Positions 37,612 to 49,580 of a stretch of 64,000 bases of DNA are shown piece after piece. The position numbers and the translations under genes were made by a program. Position 1 is the first letter of the stretch. Each line of letters starts with the position of its first letter. Under the pieces are notes generated by a model. That model saw nothing but the letters and a program-made list of their open reading frames with translations, ran no database searches and had not been told where the DNA came from. Origin of the DNA: Apoda limacodes (Eukaryota > Arthropoda > Insecta > Lepidoptera > Limacodidae); the NCBI GenBank assembly GCA_946406115.1, contig OX291558.1:19026205-19090204 (forward strand), given 5' to 3'.

Positions 37612-38455
37612 TTTTTATTTATTTATTTCGGAGGCAAAACAGTTACGATTGTTGTTAATATTATAGCTTAAAAATTATAGTACATTTTTTTTCAATAGTA
37701 ACCTTTACATTTCTTTCTAAGAGTTTTAATGCTAAAACTATAATTTAATAATATTATTTAAAATTAATTATTATAAGGTATTTAAGATTTAAAAATACGT
37801 TAATGTAATATGACGATTTTTTTTTCTTATGACTATTTAAAGGATAACTTATTAATAAGAATTACTTTTTAGAATTTACAAATTAAGTGATAAACAAAAT
37901 ATAACTTATTTTAAATCTACTAAGAAAGATAAATGATTTTTATCTTACGCCAATTTTTTACACAGCTGAAACTTAAAGGCATTTTTATTAAAATGTAAAA
38001 AGTCAAGCATTCTAAAATTTACATTTAGGTACTTCACTACACATTCTGTATATTGGAACTCTTCTACCTGCACTCGTTTGACCTTTAGGTATAACTATAT
38101 ATAACTATGTTAACCTTTAGGTATACTTTAGGTATACTAAACACCTGCAGTGATATAGAACCACACCTCGGGACACGAAAGTCAATCTGAGAAAGGAGGT
38201 CTGAGCAATCGATATCAGATAAACAAAATTTCTTAAGGTAGTTGCATCACGTATTAAGCGTCTATTCTCAAGGGATAGCAAATTTAAATAGGTTAACCTT
38301 TCGTTGTAACATTAGTATTTGTAGTTTAAGCGATAATATAACATTCTGATGAATTTATGTTGAACAGATTAAAAAATAGTTTTATAAACAGCGTAAAATG
38401 GGTTCAAATATTCGATGCATATTCTAGTCGAGAGCTTTCGAGTACTTGGTATAGT
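37612..38455 (-). mobile_element. LINE relic, C-terminal RT region and 3' UTR (family B)
   Basis: Read on the minus strand, pieces in order are SRLEYAS (near 38420), LLSLENRRLIRDATTLRNF (38230-38295), then in the next frame IDCSDLLSQIDFRVPRCGS (38160-38218) and VPIYRM (near 38050). This is the usual order of the C-terminal region in Jockey/R1/CR1-type LINEs (SRLEYAS.IW, LE.RR, IDC..LL..I.F.VP, SPI.RM). About 400 bp of AT-rich 3' UTR follows, ending in an (AAAT)n-like tail at 37612-37628. Several frameshifts and stops make it dead. It differs from family A. Confidence 0.7.
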
Positions 38456-38555
38456 GTCATGAAGCTTTTCAATGTTTTAAACTTTTTTGCTACCCGAAAT
38501 AAAAACCCTAGCATATGGTAAGCTGTATTTGTTTTTAAGAGGCTAAATTTCGTTT

Positions 38556-38862
38556 TTTTGCAAATGTTTCTCCGGATCCTCTAAGCAAATCCGGCTATTT
38601 AATAAATGTGTTCTTCGGGATATGGTTTAAACACTGAAAGAAGTAAAAACACACAACTTCTCAGCCTGTTATACCAAAGAAATCTTCAAAGTACTTAGTG
38701 ATATTAGTTTACAACTTTAACTAAAGCATAGCAGTGATAGTGATTTAGACCTTAAGATTGTTATCGAAAACAATTTTTTCACGGTCACGACTATGCTTTA
38801 GCAAAGTTGTAAACTAATAGCAGTTAGAACTTTGAAGATTTCTTTGCCAAAACTTTAAAAAA
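38556..38862. mobile_element. Hairpin-forming repeat (MITE-like)
   Basis: 38674-38731 (CCAAAGAAATCTTCAAAG to CTAAAGCATAG) is mirrored by 38791-38847 with a roughly 59-nt loop. The left part (TGCAAATGTTTCTCCGGATC, GTGTTCTTCGGGATATGGTT) matches 9330-9400. Non-coding. Confidence 0.65.
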
Positions 38863-39610
38863 ATCACTTTAGAATTTTTTTCTATCGAACCACAGTTTAT
38901 TAATCGTGTTTTTCAGGGTATGAATTTCATAGTACAGTCATTCTGATTTTGGCTTAAATTAAATTAAAGCTATAAAACCTTACACTGTGCCTGAGCAATA
39001 AGCAAATGGCAGGTATTTATAGGTACCAAAAGAAATAATATTACGTACCTACATATAAGTTACCTGGTACCTAAATATAGATACGTAATTTGCAGATCCC
39101 TGTCTGCTAAAAAAAAGGCTAAGAAGAAGCTAGTTCTTATTATGTATGTTCTACGTAGGTAATTGAAATGTTTACTAATTTTTTTTAACATAGTTTAGAT
39201 TGGAGCTTAAAAGGTACATTTTATGCGATCAAAATACATTATAAATACATTGTCTTACAAATAGATTCGAGCTAAAGAGCAAGAATATTGCAGGAACATC
39301 AATAAAAACTGAAGCTGTCCCAGTTCGTAGTACGTGGACTCAGGTTGTCATACCGGTTTAGGTTTTATGGAGAAACTCCACACCACATATTATTCCCAGA
39401 CACATTTTAGTCCTAAGAACTTTTACTAAGACTCGTTCAAACAAGTTGTCAAGAGAGCTACGAGTAGGGTTACCATACTGAAACAATAGTCCTGACAAAA
39501 AGTCTGATTCCTGTAAGAAAGTCCCGATATTTTGTTGCAACAGTAATTAGCAAGGAACCCGTAACTTTTAGTTTCAAATATTTGTTTTAGGTGTTGGCAT
39601 ATGTAACAAT
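38863..39610. other. Non-coding stretch
   Basis: Rich in GGTACC/TAGGTA-type words at 39030-39080. Nothing else recognised. Confidence 0.3.
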
Positions 39611-39813
39611 TGGGTTGCGGAATGAGCTCTCTGCCAAGGCTTTTTCTAAGGATCACAGTATGGGGTACTCCAAGAAAGAAGTTATTACATTTTTAAGGGG
39701 TCGACAACGCGCGAGAGATGCCCCTGGTGTTGCAAGCGTCTATAGGCTACAGCGACCGCTTTCCGTCAGGTGGTCCGTAAGCTTGTTTGCCACTTTATTG
39801 GTATAAAAAAAAA
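39611..39813 (+). mobile_element. LINE 3'-end fragment, family A
   Basis: The plus frame reads ELSAKAFSKDHSMGYSKKEV then FLRGRQRARDAPGVASVYRL, the RT C-terminal tail of family A. It is followed by AGCTTGTTTGCCACTTTATT, GGTAT and a poly-A run. 5'-truncated after about 200 bp. Confidence 0.8.
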
Positions 39814-40143
39814 TGCATCATAGGCGTACCAACCGACATCTTCTACCGCCTGTTTAGTTTACGCTTATCTGCCAAAAGATCTATTTTATATATTTCTTAA
39901 GCTCTGTACATAAATGAATAGTAAAAATTCTAATAGCTTCAAAAACCTGACAAAAGCTAAAAAATCTTGACATGTCTTGTCTTGTCTTGACAAATCCTGG
40001 CGTATGGTAACCCTAGCTACAAGTAATTTAAGACAGTCAACAAGACTTTGCTACGATGGAATTTACTCCAAAGCGAGAGAGACAGAGAAAATGAATAAAT
40101 TTCATAAACCATCTTTATTAATTTGGTACAATTTAATATGATA

Positions 40144-40344
40144 TCTTTACTATTATAATAAAGCTGAAGAGTTTGTTTATTTATTTTTTGAATGCGCTAA
40201 TCTATGGAATTACCAGCCGTGTTTAAAAGATTCTTTTTGCATTTGAAAACCTAATTATTAAGGAAGGCTATAGGCTTTTTACCATCACGCTACGACCCTT
40301 AGGATCCGAGCAAAAAGAAAGTAATAGCGCGGGCGAGCATAGTG
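40144..40344 (+). mobile_element. Helitron-like element, degenerate
   Basis: Starts TCTTTACTATTATAATAAAG, with GAAGAGTTTGTTTATTTATT following, and ends near GCGCGGGCGAGCATAGT. Ends match the other Helitrons imperfectly. Non-coding, about 200 bp. Confidence 0.5.
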
Positions 40345-42107
40345 ACTCAAATAAAATCTCATCCGTCCCAACCAAAGTCCACATTGGTAACACCCTTAAT
40401 AAATGCTAATAACTAAGTGTACAAAATAATTGCTACAAGTAAGGTAGCCACACGAGTAATCGATAAAAACGGTAAAAAAAACGTAAAATTTTGGCTACAC
40501 GACACGTCATATTAAAAGTCCGGCTTTGATCAGATTATGTCCGTCACTTGAAGTAAGTACGCTAATGAATTTGGTCACGTCATGGAATCGCTTCGTCCAG
40601 TGCCATAATGCGTGAGTCAGAAATAACTATACCAATAACTACGTTATTTACGTTTGTTCTCTTATACCCTTTACTTCTGAAACTTATGTATTATCTCGTG
40701 TGTTTGTCACCTATAAACAGATTTTACCATAGCATACTATAGGTTATAAATACCACTTCATGAGCATTTTTAATTACTCTGAAACTAGGCTGTAACCTGG
40801 AATTTTGGGTCGCGGTCCAGCACTGAAACTTTACTCTAAGGGGATTCGACTAAAAACTGTGCTTAAGTAAAAATAAAAACTTGTAACCTTTATAAGAATT
40901 TAAAATGGGGGGTGATTGAACTGCTAAAACCACTTCCCTGCCTACGGATATGCCCTGAAGTATCTACTGACTTGAAGTATCGCCCCATTATAAAGTTTGT
41001 TTTTTTTATTCCACTAAGGTGGCAAACAAGCTCACGGTACTTCTAACTGCAAACAAGTGAACCCCATATTCAAAAATCATTTATTTACGGTACACGTCCG
41101 TCGTTTGGGTCATTGAAACCTATATAAATATATGTACCAAATTTTAACTTAATCAGGCCAGAAGATTAAGACAGACAGACAGACGCCACACGAGTGATCT
41201 TATAAGGGTATTGCCGTTTTTTCAGTCGCACGTACGGAACCCTAAAACAAAATGTACCTACTTTTCCAATTACTATGTTCGACGGCTGTTCAATCACTAA
41301 ATTCTTCTTACACCTTTCAGATTCATGGGACTAAAATTAGCCCCATTTAACTATAAATTAGCCAGAGTTAGTCGTCGCGAATTTCAACAAGCTAAGCAAG
41401 CACATCTTGTCAAAAGAGACTGATGAGACAGCCCATCGCGCTAAATAGGATCACACTCGAGCGCACATGGGAGATAAAAGACGGTCGTGCGTGACATACG
41501 GACCGATCGTAAAATCGCTCGACTGAGAAGCAAATACACAAGTTAATCAAGTATTTTTGCTATAAATATAAACAGCTGCTTTGGTTTTCAAGTACTTTGT
41601 GAATGTTCTGGTTTATAAAGAGCTGGTTAGTGAGCCCCGTCAAAGGATAATGTCCATCTATAAAATAAAGTAGAAAATATGACGTCGAATCCAAACATAT
41701 TTTTTTTTTCTATCAAAAAAATTTCAAGGAAAACACTGAAACACGGTCAAAAATGCTTCTAAGCACATGATTTTTTAACGCTTGGCAAGCAATTTTGATC
41801 CTTTTGGAAATGCTTGACGTGCTTGTTGATGTTAGATGAAAATTTATTTTTTTAAACAAATAAGAGTCAATGCTTTACAAGCATGCTTGGAGCCTTCCTA
41901 AACGGTATAAAATGCTTAGCAAGCACTATAACTGTCAAACAAGCATTTTTGATCATATTGGGGGCCTTTGAGAGAATAAAACATAGAGGAAATCGCGAAT
42001 ACATGTTTTTACTACTGGCAACATAGGAGATCTATACAAGTACATTACACAGAGATTATTTATGTTTTATATTATATAAATTATGTTTACTATAGGTAGG
42101 TAGGTAA
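40345..42107. other. Non-coding stretch with a TGCTT/AAGCA cluster
   Basis: 41000-41043 is a short family A piece (listed). 41128-41246 resembles the reversed dispersed repeat with (AGAC)n and CGCACGTACGGAACCCTAAA. 41755-41946 has many TGCTTNNNAAGCA-like words. No exon. Confidence 0.35.
41000..41043 (-). mobile_element. LINE 3'-end fragment, family A, 44 bp
   Basis: T-run then CCACTAAGGTGGCAAACAAG and CTCACGGTAC: only the extreme 3' end of family A in reverse. Confidence 0.6.
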
Positions 42108-42277
42108 TAAGTGCGTGCTGTTCACTGCTTCAATGCGTTTAATGTTATAATCCAGCCAAATTAAAAATATAAATTCTGTATGTGACAAACTGTACAAATC
42201 TTGGCTCAGTCTCTTTTGTTCGATTATTGACATTAAGCGCATAATGTAAATTATGTCGGTCAACAAAACGCCACTTA
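42108..42277. mobile_element. Second MITE family, copy 2
   Basis: Homologue of 3582-3738: AATGCGTTTAATGTTATAAT, then CATAATGTAAATTATGTCGG and TCAACAAAACGCCACTTA. The right end reversed (AAGTGGCGTTTTGTTGACCG) resembles the left end of copy 1. Confidence 0.6.
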
Positions 42278-42984
42278 CTTTTTTATCTCACTAGACCGAT
42301 TTATTTTTATAACGTAAACGTAATTTCAATATTGTACACTTATTTTTATTTTTTATATTTGTTTAGCTTTTTATTAATCATAAATTATAAATTAAATAAA
42401 CGTGAATTATTTTGCATCTGAGTACAGTTTTTAGCCAGAGTACCTACCTACTAAAATTAAGAGCGTCGTAAAAATTCACACGGAGAGAAAATTCCGTGAA
42501 AAATTCGAGTCTCTTTAATAAACCCCCTATTACCTGAACCTCGGATTAATACTCGCTCCAGCTAGCGTACTACGGGGACTAGTGCGATAGGCACGGTAAT
42601 TACGAAAGGAATATCGATATCGATTATACTTGGTATAAAACTATCTTACTTTGGAATTTAATTTTCTAACACGAGAACTAAGAAGTCGAATTTTAAAAGA
42701 TTTGGGATTATTTTTTGTTACAAGTTATTGTATTTAAGTGTAAACTTCAGCCTCCACTTACTTCAATCAAACAAAATAGATTAATTGCATAGAGCACAAG
42801 CTTTGTAGATTATGTATTTAAATTATTTTAAATTATTGCATTCGAATACTCGGTTGCGATTCGATGATTACGAATCCTATGAAAATATCTATATTATGTG
42901 TGTAATTTAATGACTCCACAACTCTTGAGCTCAATGTTGACATTAGTCCATTATTAGCCTAACAAGGCTCAAAAAGACACGATA

Positions 42985-43205
42985 CGGAGTGTCTTTACAT
43001 GACCGATCCGAAATGAGGAAATCCCTAAAAAACTAGAATGGCTAGCGAAATGAATTAGCCAGGCCGATGACGGCGACGAAGAATGTTCTATAGTGTTGAA
43101 CGAGATCCAGAAAAAGCTGTATAGAACTGCCTCCCAGTTGGTGGACTGATGAATTGGCGAAGACAGCTGGAAGTCGCTGTTTTAAGTGGCTCAGTTCCCT
43201 TATTT
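42985..43205 (+). mobile_element. RTE-clade LINE relic, C-terminal fragment
   Basis: One plus-strand frame, broken by stops, reads GVSLHDRSEMRKSL, then ELPPSWWTDELAKTAGSRCF. These match GVSLRDRIRNEEI and the following GRPPARW.DD..K.AGSRW region of RTE elements, such as the one at 55.4-56.4 kb. Spacing agrees after small indels. Short, old and inactive. Confidence 0.65.
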
Positions 43206-46200
43206 GAAAAATATAAGGAAGAAGCTAGAAGTGTAGTGCCGTCTTGCTACTGTTATGCAGTGCTGATTCTTAAATAATAAAATTATACTTAGCATTAGCA
43301 AGGGTTGCCATTATTTATATTGTGAAACATAATACACCAATTTTTGGGTGCGATTGGATTTACCTTATGTAAACGTGCGCTATTAGATGTTTTACATTAC
43401 ATACTTTAGAGTATTCAACATTATTTAATCAAGCACCGACATTCGCCCCCTCGATACCTAATTCCCATCCCTAACCTATGTACCACTCCCCGGCACACAG
43501 CACGTACTCGAGGAATTTCTCATTTAGCAGTGCGGCACACCCGGCGTGCGGCGCTTCAAGCGACGATCTAGCGAAGACGTGGAATTTTTGTCCAACTTGG
43601 AATGCTGTTTGAAGTGCTGATTTCAACAGATAAAAGCGCAAACTCGAAGCATTCCTTCAGGTTACAAAACTTACATCATATTTTACCCATACCATAGCGT
43701 AATAGCATACATTGTAAATAGTAGATTCGTGTATATTATGGAAACAAAGTTTAAAGCTTTATACAAGAAAATAAGACAATATTTGCTAAATATGTAGTTT
43801 ATATTTACCAAAATTACTTCTTAAACGTTTCCATGTTTTGTAAGGAATTTAAAGTTTTTACTGTGTGTTCTTATTAGACACAGAAACTTTGTATAATTTT
43901 GAATTTTTTGCCATAAATTTTAACAATTAATTTTACGATAAATATAAATTAAAACATATAATTTATCTAAAAATAAACCTTGACATAGATATTGTGCAGC
44001 AATTTTATTTTGTAAAGTTAGCTAAAATGTAAAACAATTCCAGCTCCAGGAGGCACCAGCTTACATTACATTGTATTCAAATCTGAAATTGGAATAACTT
44101 TAACTCGTTTTCTCGCGAAACTAGTTCGATCAACTGGAAGTTGCTGAAGTTGCTCCGTCGAGTTCGTGACTATAACTAGTTTCGGACATCTCATATTACC
44201 GAGTTAGTACTTGCTTTGTTTCGTACACTTAGCTAAAAGTAGGGGTCTAGTCTGTATCATTAGTGCTAACTGGCTCTAAAGCTAAAGGTAATATATCCCT
44301 AGACAGGTAGTATTCAGTTTCATTGTAAGTATTGTTAAGAATGGTGTCAGTTGTTATAATTTTATTGTTTTTAAGTTTCATATTTTTATTAATAGAACAC
44401 ATAATACAAGTATACCTCAGATACTTATCCAGAAAGAAAAAAAAATAGTTTCTTTGTTAAAATTGTTAAGATCCATAAGCATGTCAAAAACTTTAGCTAA
44501 AACAGAAATGCCGTCCGATTGGGTTTTTAAACAAAATATGTTTGGCGAAGCTTGCTTCCACGATACACAATCTATCACATAAATATATAATATATAGGTA
44601 ATTGTTCTATTGTTTGAACAACAAAACGCATTCAGCCGTGGCGCCACAGATTAAACCCATCATTCTCTAACGCTATTCGAAAACGTTCGCCATGATGATA
44701 TTAATTAATCTGTGATAATAATGTGTGATTCTGAGTGTGGGACGCTCCCACCAAAATTAAAAGATAAATTGTAGCAACACAGACATACTTAAATTGCAAA
44801 AATAATTTTGTAACACTACTTGCTTATCAATATCTTGTTATTGCAATCACGTAAACACTTTAATTAATTTTGAATCAGCCGCGACTTTAACACAGCTCAC
44901 CCCCATTTTTTTATACAAACTGCGTGACACAAAATATATAACAATCTATCTAGAGAGCCGGGCTAGATATGGTCTACCTTCCGTCAAGTCCTGTCCCATT
45001 GCCCGTAGGACCACCCGCTGGTAGAATTTAACCGATCAAATAGAAAAATAGATATATCTCGTTAAAAAATTGAACCAAAATAAAAAATAATTGACAGATA
45101 TATAGTTAAACCAATACCAACAAATGAGATGTAGATGCAGAATCCTTGTTAAATTTCTGTTGTCAAAATTATTTTTTGTAAACGTAACTATTCGGTATTT
45201 TCAATATCTGAATTAACGAAATATACATCAAGACCTAAGGTTTGACATATATTTTTCAGGATTTTTTTACTAAGCATTTATTTAAAAGGACTAGATACGA
45301 TTTGAAAAAGCCAAAAATTTGTTCTATTTTGTGGGGGTGGCCTTAATTATAAACATTTCGATACTCAAAACGCGTTGCTATCACATATTTACCAGTAGCA
45401 AAGGCATACGTTCATGAAATGCCAGAGAATTATCTCTTATGCAAAACTACGTTCTATGTAGTACCAACCATATCAATGTGTAGTACGCACCCCAGACCGG
45501 TTACAATTTTAGTACCTATTTAGATAGATATATAATAGCTAGGTATATGTAGTGTTAAGACTCAATTCCCCAGGGGAAGATAAATGAAAAGATAGGTTCG
45601 TTAATACAATTTATTTTTTAGTTTTATATACAATCACTGATTCACAAATAAACAATTTGAAAGTCTATAATTCCATAATAAATCCAGTTTCTGAATTTAT
45701 CTGTTTTGCCGTCTTTTTCCTATTTAGACGATGGTATCGTAATTTTTCCTTCGGGTCGACTGTATTGTCGAAAATATCAATTAATCGTAATATGATGTAA
45801 TTTTCACCAATTCTCAGCAATCTATGTTTTTATCATTCTTTTCAGATTGAGAAATTAAAAAAATCAATATGGCGAAAAAAAGCCAATCCGCAGAATCGAT
45901 ATAGCAATAATCACCTAACCAAATAAATGCACTTAGGTACCTGATGGGAGGGTTTATGGTAGAACCCACAACCTTGAGATAGTTTATCGAGAAATTCAAA
46001 CCTTCTCTTATTAAAATCGTGTAGTAAGTTCCTCTTGTAATTTACATCTCCTTAGTTCCTGTTTCTCGAAGAACTTGATGCACTTCAAAAAGATTAACTC
46101 CTATTTATTTTAGGTAAAAATTGCAAATTTTGGTTTTAAACATCTATCCTTGAGAAAATCTCCAAAAGACTCTCAATATTTTTCCATCTGTCATCTTTTT

Positions 46201-46893
46201 AAAAATCAGATTTAAAAGACTGTTGACGTAAATGAGTATGGCATTCCATGCATGTATGGATATAGAATTTTACAATGATTTTGACATAACACGCAAAAGG
46301 GTAATTTAAAGCTAATTACACACTACATATACAAAATAAAATACTTCACTCGCTACAGTAGGGCTTTTCAAAATTTCATTATATGTGAAACTACAAATCA
46401 AAACCGTACCGTTCCTACGCACCCGCAATCCGACCCGACAGCAAAATTTATGAATATATACGATGCATTTTACTTGTGCAGTGATATACACCCGTCAGAA
46501 GTCAGTAGTCCATGAGTGCACTAATGCAATGGCGCAGGGACACATCGAAACACCGGTTTTAAATTGATTTATACATGTATATTTCATTTTTTATGTACGT
46601 TGTCTGGTACATATCGCATTTATGATATAATCTCGTCTATTGTAATTGTTTTGTTTGTGTTGCTTAATATTTTTTTAAGGTGTTCAATATAAATTCTAAT
46701 ATTAGTGAGTTTGTATTGTTAATACTGAAAAATAGCGAATTACCGCCTTCTACAACTGAATTTGATCGTGAATTTGAACTTTGTATTTGGTCTACCAATT
46801 CGTTTTTTAAGAAAGTTTATTTTTATAAGAATGGTTGTTATCATTGAATCGTACGCATGTTTAACAAAGATACAATCTATTTAGAAACAGTGC
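43206..46893. other. Long non-coding stretch
   Basis: 43430-43570 is GC-richer (CCCGGCGTGCGGCGCTTC) without an ORF. No exon, RNA gene or repeat end recognised elsewhere. Confidence 0.35.
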
Positions 46894-47562
46894 TTAAACT
46901 ACTAAACCCTACCACTGTGTGACTTTAGTTATTCCTACTACGGAGTACTATAATAACCCACACAAAACTTGTCAAAAAAAAAATTTACTCGCTGTCACAC
47001 TGTCTTGATCACTGTCTGTCTCAAGAGATGCGACTTCAGAAGATGCGCGAAAATGTTCGATGATACCGTCGGGCTCATCGTCTGAATGTTGTTCGAAGTT
47101 TAGCTCTTCGTCATCGGAGCTCAACATGACAGCTGCAAACTCATCACCTTTAAGGTGTCGACTTCGAGCTTGGGATGTCATATCTAAGAAAACATTACAA
47201 ATATCTCCTATTACACTGCATACATCACAAAACAGTCATTATCCGGCCATAAATATCCAACTGCTGGTCTGAGCCCCCCCCCCTCCCCTCCCCAAATAAC
47301 AATGCACTTTGAACACATATTACAAAGAGAAGTAAATCATAAATAATGTATTAACATACCAGAAAGATGTTACAAATGAATGCCGTTAATTAAAGTATTA
47401 CTTTAAATGAGAACTATTCTATTCCTACCACGGGGTACACTTGTCGATACGATTTTATCAAATATAAATTAGCTAGAGCGACTTTTGCAGCAGCGCAAAT
47501 TTATTAGAATTATCAGGGTTTCGAGCATCCGGGGGGTACCCCAGGTAGGGCTTAAGAGTTAA
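46894..47562 (-). mobile_element. piggyBac-like element, internally deleted
   Basis: TTAA occurs at both ends (46894 and 47559). The inward ends are similar: left CTACTAAACCCTACCACTG, right (reversed) CTCTTAAGCCCTACCTGGGG. The phrase CCTACYACGGRGTAC also recurs inside near 46936 and 47434. Together with the acidic N-terminal exon inside (46972-47181), this suggests a piggyBac-like (PGBD) element that lost its catalytic region. An alternative right TTAA lies at 47552. Ends are diverged, so boundaries are approximate. Confidence 0.5.
46972..47181 (-). pseudogene. Acidic N-terminal exon, piggyBac-like transposase
   Basis: A 69-codon frame from the ATG at 47181 (MTSQARSRHLKGDEF) into a strongly acidic stretch (SSDDEELNFEQHSDDEPDG) and ETDSDQDS, ending in phenylalanines read from an A/T run. 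Acidic, low-complexity N-termini are usual in piggyBac transposases before the catalytic domain, which is absent here. Just upstream of the ATG on the minus strand is TTTTCTTAG, a good splice acceptor, consistent with an intron in the 5' UTR. Only 75 bp separates the stop from the element end, so the catalytic domain was deleted, not merely frameshifted. A host acidic exon is the alternative. Confidence 0.45.
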
Positions 47563-47623
47563 CATACCCATCTTTTTAAACTCAAATTACGAATTTTGCC
47601 TTAAGCCTTCTCCAAATATATCT

Positions 47624-47875
47624 CATTTGCCCGATCCGATCACCGTATCTGTATACGGTAGGTATCATCATCGTCCTGTATCAAACTCCGTATTTTAGTC
47701 GTAGAAGATTGGTTTTATCGATTTGAAATGAAACGGATCGTATCATACGTCATATCAAGGCGGCGTATCGAGACCGCATATCGTTATTGCGTATCACGTA
47801 CCCGTCTAAAATTTTATTGCGATCATTCATGATACATGACAACAATACAGATTCGGTGATCAAATCGGGTAAATG
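47624..47875. mobile_element. MITE with 31-bp imperfect TIRs
   Basis: Left CATTTGCCCGATCCGATCAC and right (reversed) CATTTACCCGATTTGATCAC, continuing to CTGTAT on both. Flanks ATATCT and ATACCT may be a decayed target duplication. 252 bp, non-coding, rich in CGTATC words. Confidence 0.65.
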
Positions 47876-48565
47876 ATACCTACATATCTGAACAACGATT
47901 AATTGTTATTCCCGAAACAAACTGTGATAAAGATAACCACATGCCAACAGCAATTAAGTTAGGACAGTAACTTGCTGATTTGACTATAATATGTAGAAAA
48001 CACAATAACGCCTTGTCAACACTTAGAAGCAAGTATTAGCAATGACAAGTACTTAATTAATTACTCAATACAAACATTGTTGATAGCCAACAAATATTTT
48101 GAAACTTTAAGTAGTAGGGTCGTGGTCCAAGAAATTGAAAGTAAAATAAAAAAAAAAAAGTGCAACATAATTGACAACACAGACACAAACAAACATATAA
48201 CTAGCACAACTATTGTAAATTCTAACGCACCTGTAAACAACGCATATTGCGTAAGTTACAACCTAATTTTCCCGATGAAAACCTGCTAGGTAATGCAGTT
48301 AGCCACATTCCAACAATGTTACGGTTTAGGCCACTGATTAGTTCGAATTTCGAAAATGTGACAGTGTGCATAGTTCACGTCACAACATAACACGTACGAC
48401 ACAACACAATTGTTGTTAACGCCAACACGTCGAAGATAAGCATCTCTGACGCTAACGATGTTGGCCTCGGCTTTATTATGTACTTGTAGGCTAGGCTTGG
48501 TGTATGTAATGAGTCGTAGCGTGATGTAGATGACATTTGTAACTGAACCTGTCATTTTTTAACTT

Positions 48566-48624
48566 AATTCAACCAAATCCTTTTAAAGGAATGTTAGATT
48601 ACTTTAAAAAGATTTGGTTGAATT
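48566..48624. repeat. 23-bp-stem hairpin
   Basis: AATTCAACCAAATCCTTTTA continuing to AAG (48566-48588) pairs with 48602-48624 at 22 of 23 positions around a 13-nt loop. Size is near that of a small pre-miRNA, but I do not recognise the arm as a known miRNA. Confidence 0.6.
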
Positions 48625-48632
48625 ACCTTAAA

Positions 48633-48720
48633 AACTATCCCAAATAGTAAATAAAAATATTATGATTGTAAACCAAACTATCCCAAATAGTAAGTAACAA
48701 TAATACGATTATGGTCTAAT
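48633..48720 (+). repeat. 44-bp tandem repeat, two units
   Basis: AAACTATCCCAAATAGTAAA and AAACTATCCCAAATAGTAAG start units 44 bp apart. Later parts (TATTATGATTGTA and TAATACGATTATG) also match. Confidence 0.65.
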
Positions 48721-49556
48721 TTAAATTATACTTAGGATATCCGCTCATATCATAAGCTTATTGAAGACCCAAAATGCCCTAAAACTGTTTATATAAAAAT
48801 CATTACAAGAAAATATTATGAATTCAATGGCTACTCAAATACCTACAAAGTTATTTGATATGATTAGTACATGAAACAAGAAAATCATCTTATGTAACAG
48901 TGATTTTTGATTTTCAACCTTTGGCTAGGGCAATTCAAAACTATTTAGCAATTCCTTGAAATGTGTATCAACAACGCACGTATTATAAAAATTCAAAATC
49001 GCGCCGCTATTGCTTGAGGATTGTACCAAAATAGTATTGTACCAGTAATGTGCTCTGTGATTTATGCCCTTTAGCGTTTTCGTAATGAGATGTTCAGCGA
49101 ATGTTGAAATATGGCCCTCCAACAACGAACCGCCTGTAAAACACTAAAGTTTTGACCAGTTATTTACGGCTATATGTTTAAAAGCTCGTTAAGTTAAAAA
49201 ACAGTCATCATTTAAAGTAACTTGATAATTTTCGATTCTCGTGAATTATTACTTGATTGTTAACTATAAAATACTTTTGATCAAAGATTCCATCTACACC
49301 AAGTCATACTTTACAGTTTACAGTTATACTTTAAGTTAAAAAATAAGTTATGATATTATGTGTATAGATAGTTAAAAAGTTATTTAATTGTAAGTTTTAT
49401 CATGTAACAATGAAATTTAATTTTTCAGTTTGCACCAAATGTCAGTGAACGGCGCAAATTTAAGCTCTTGGTCAATTTGCCACGTTGTTTGTCTGAATCA
49501 AACCTTCGAAGTGAATTTTCGCCAACCTTTCGCTATCGGCGGGGTTTACCTATGTT

Positions 49557-49580
49557 GTGTGTGTGTGTGTGTGTGTGTGT
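49557..49580 (+). repeat. (GT)12 microsatellite
   Basis: Twelve uninterrupted GT dinucleotides. Confidence 0.95.

Larger units (their letters stand above)
47876..49554. other. Non-coding stretch with a strong hairpin
   Basis: The hairpin and tandem repeat at 48.6 kb are listed separately. Open frames here are unsupported. Confidence 0.35.

Noticed and set aside
41164..41178. (AGAC)n as a CRISPR-like or functional array
   Set aside because: Only about four short units, a simple repeat inside a dispersed element; nothing in the window resembles a CRISPR array.
48566..48624. Known microRNA precursor
   Set aside because: The arm does not match any conserved insect miRNA seed that I recognise, so it is only reported as a hairpin.
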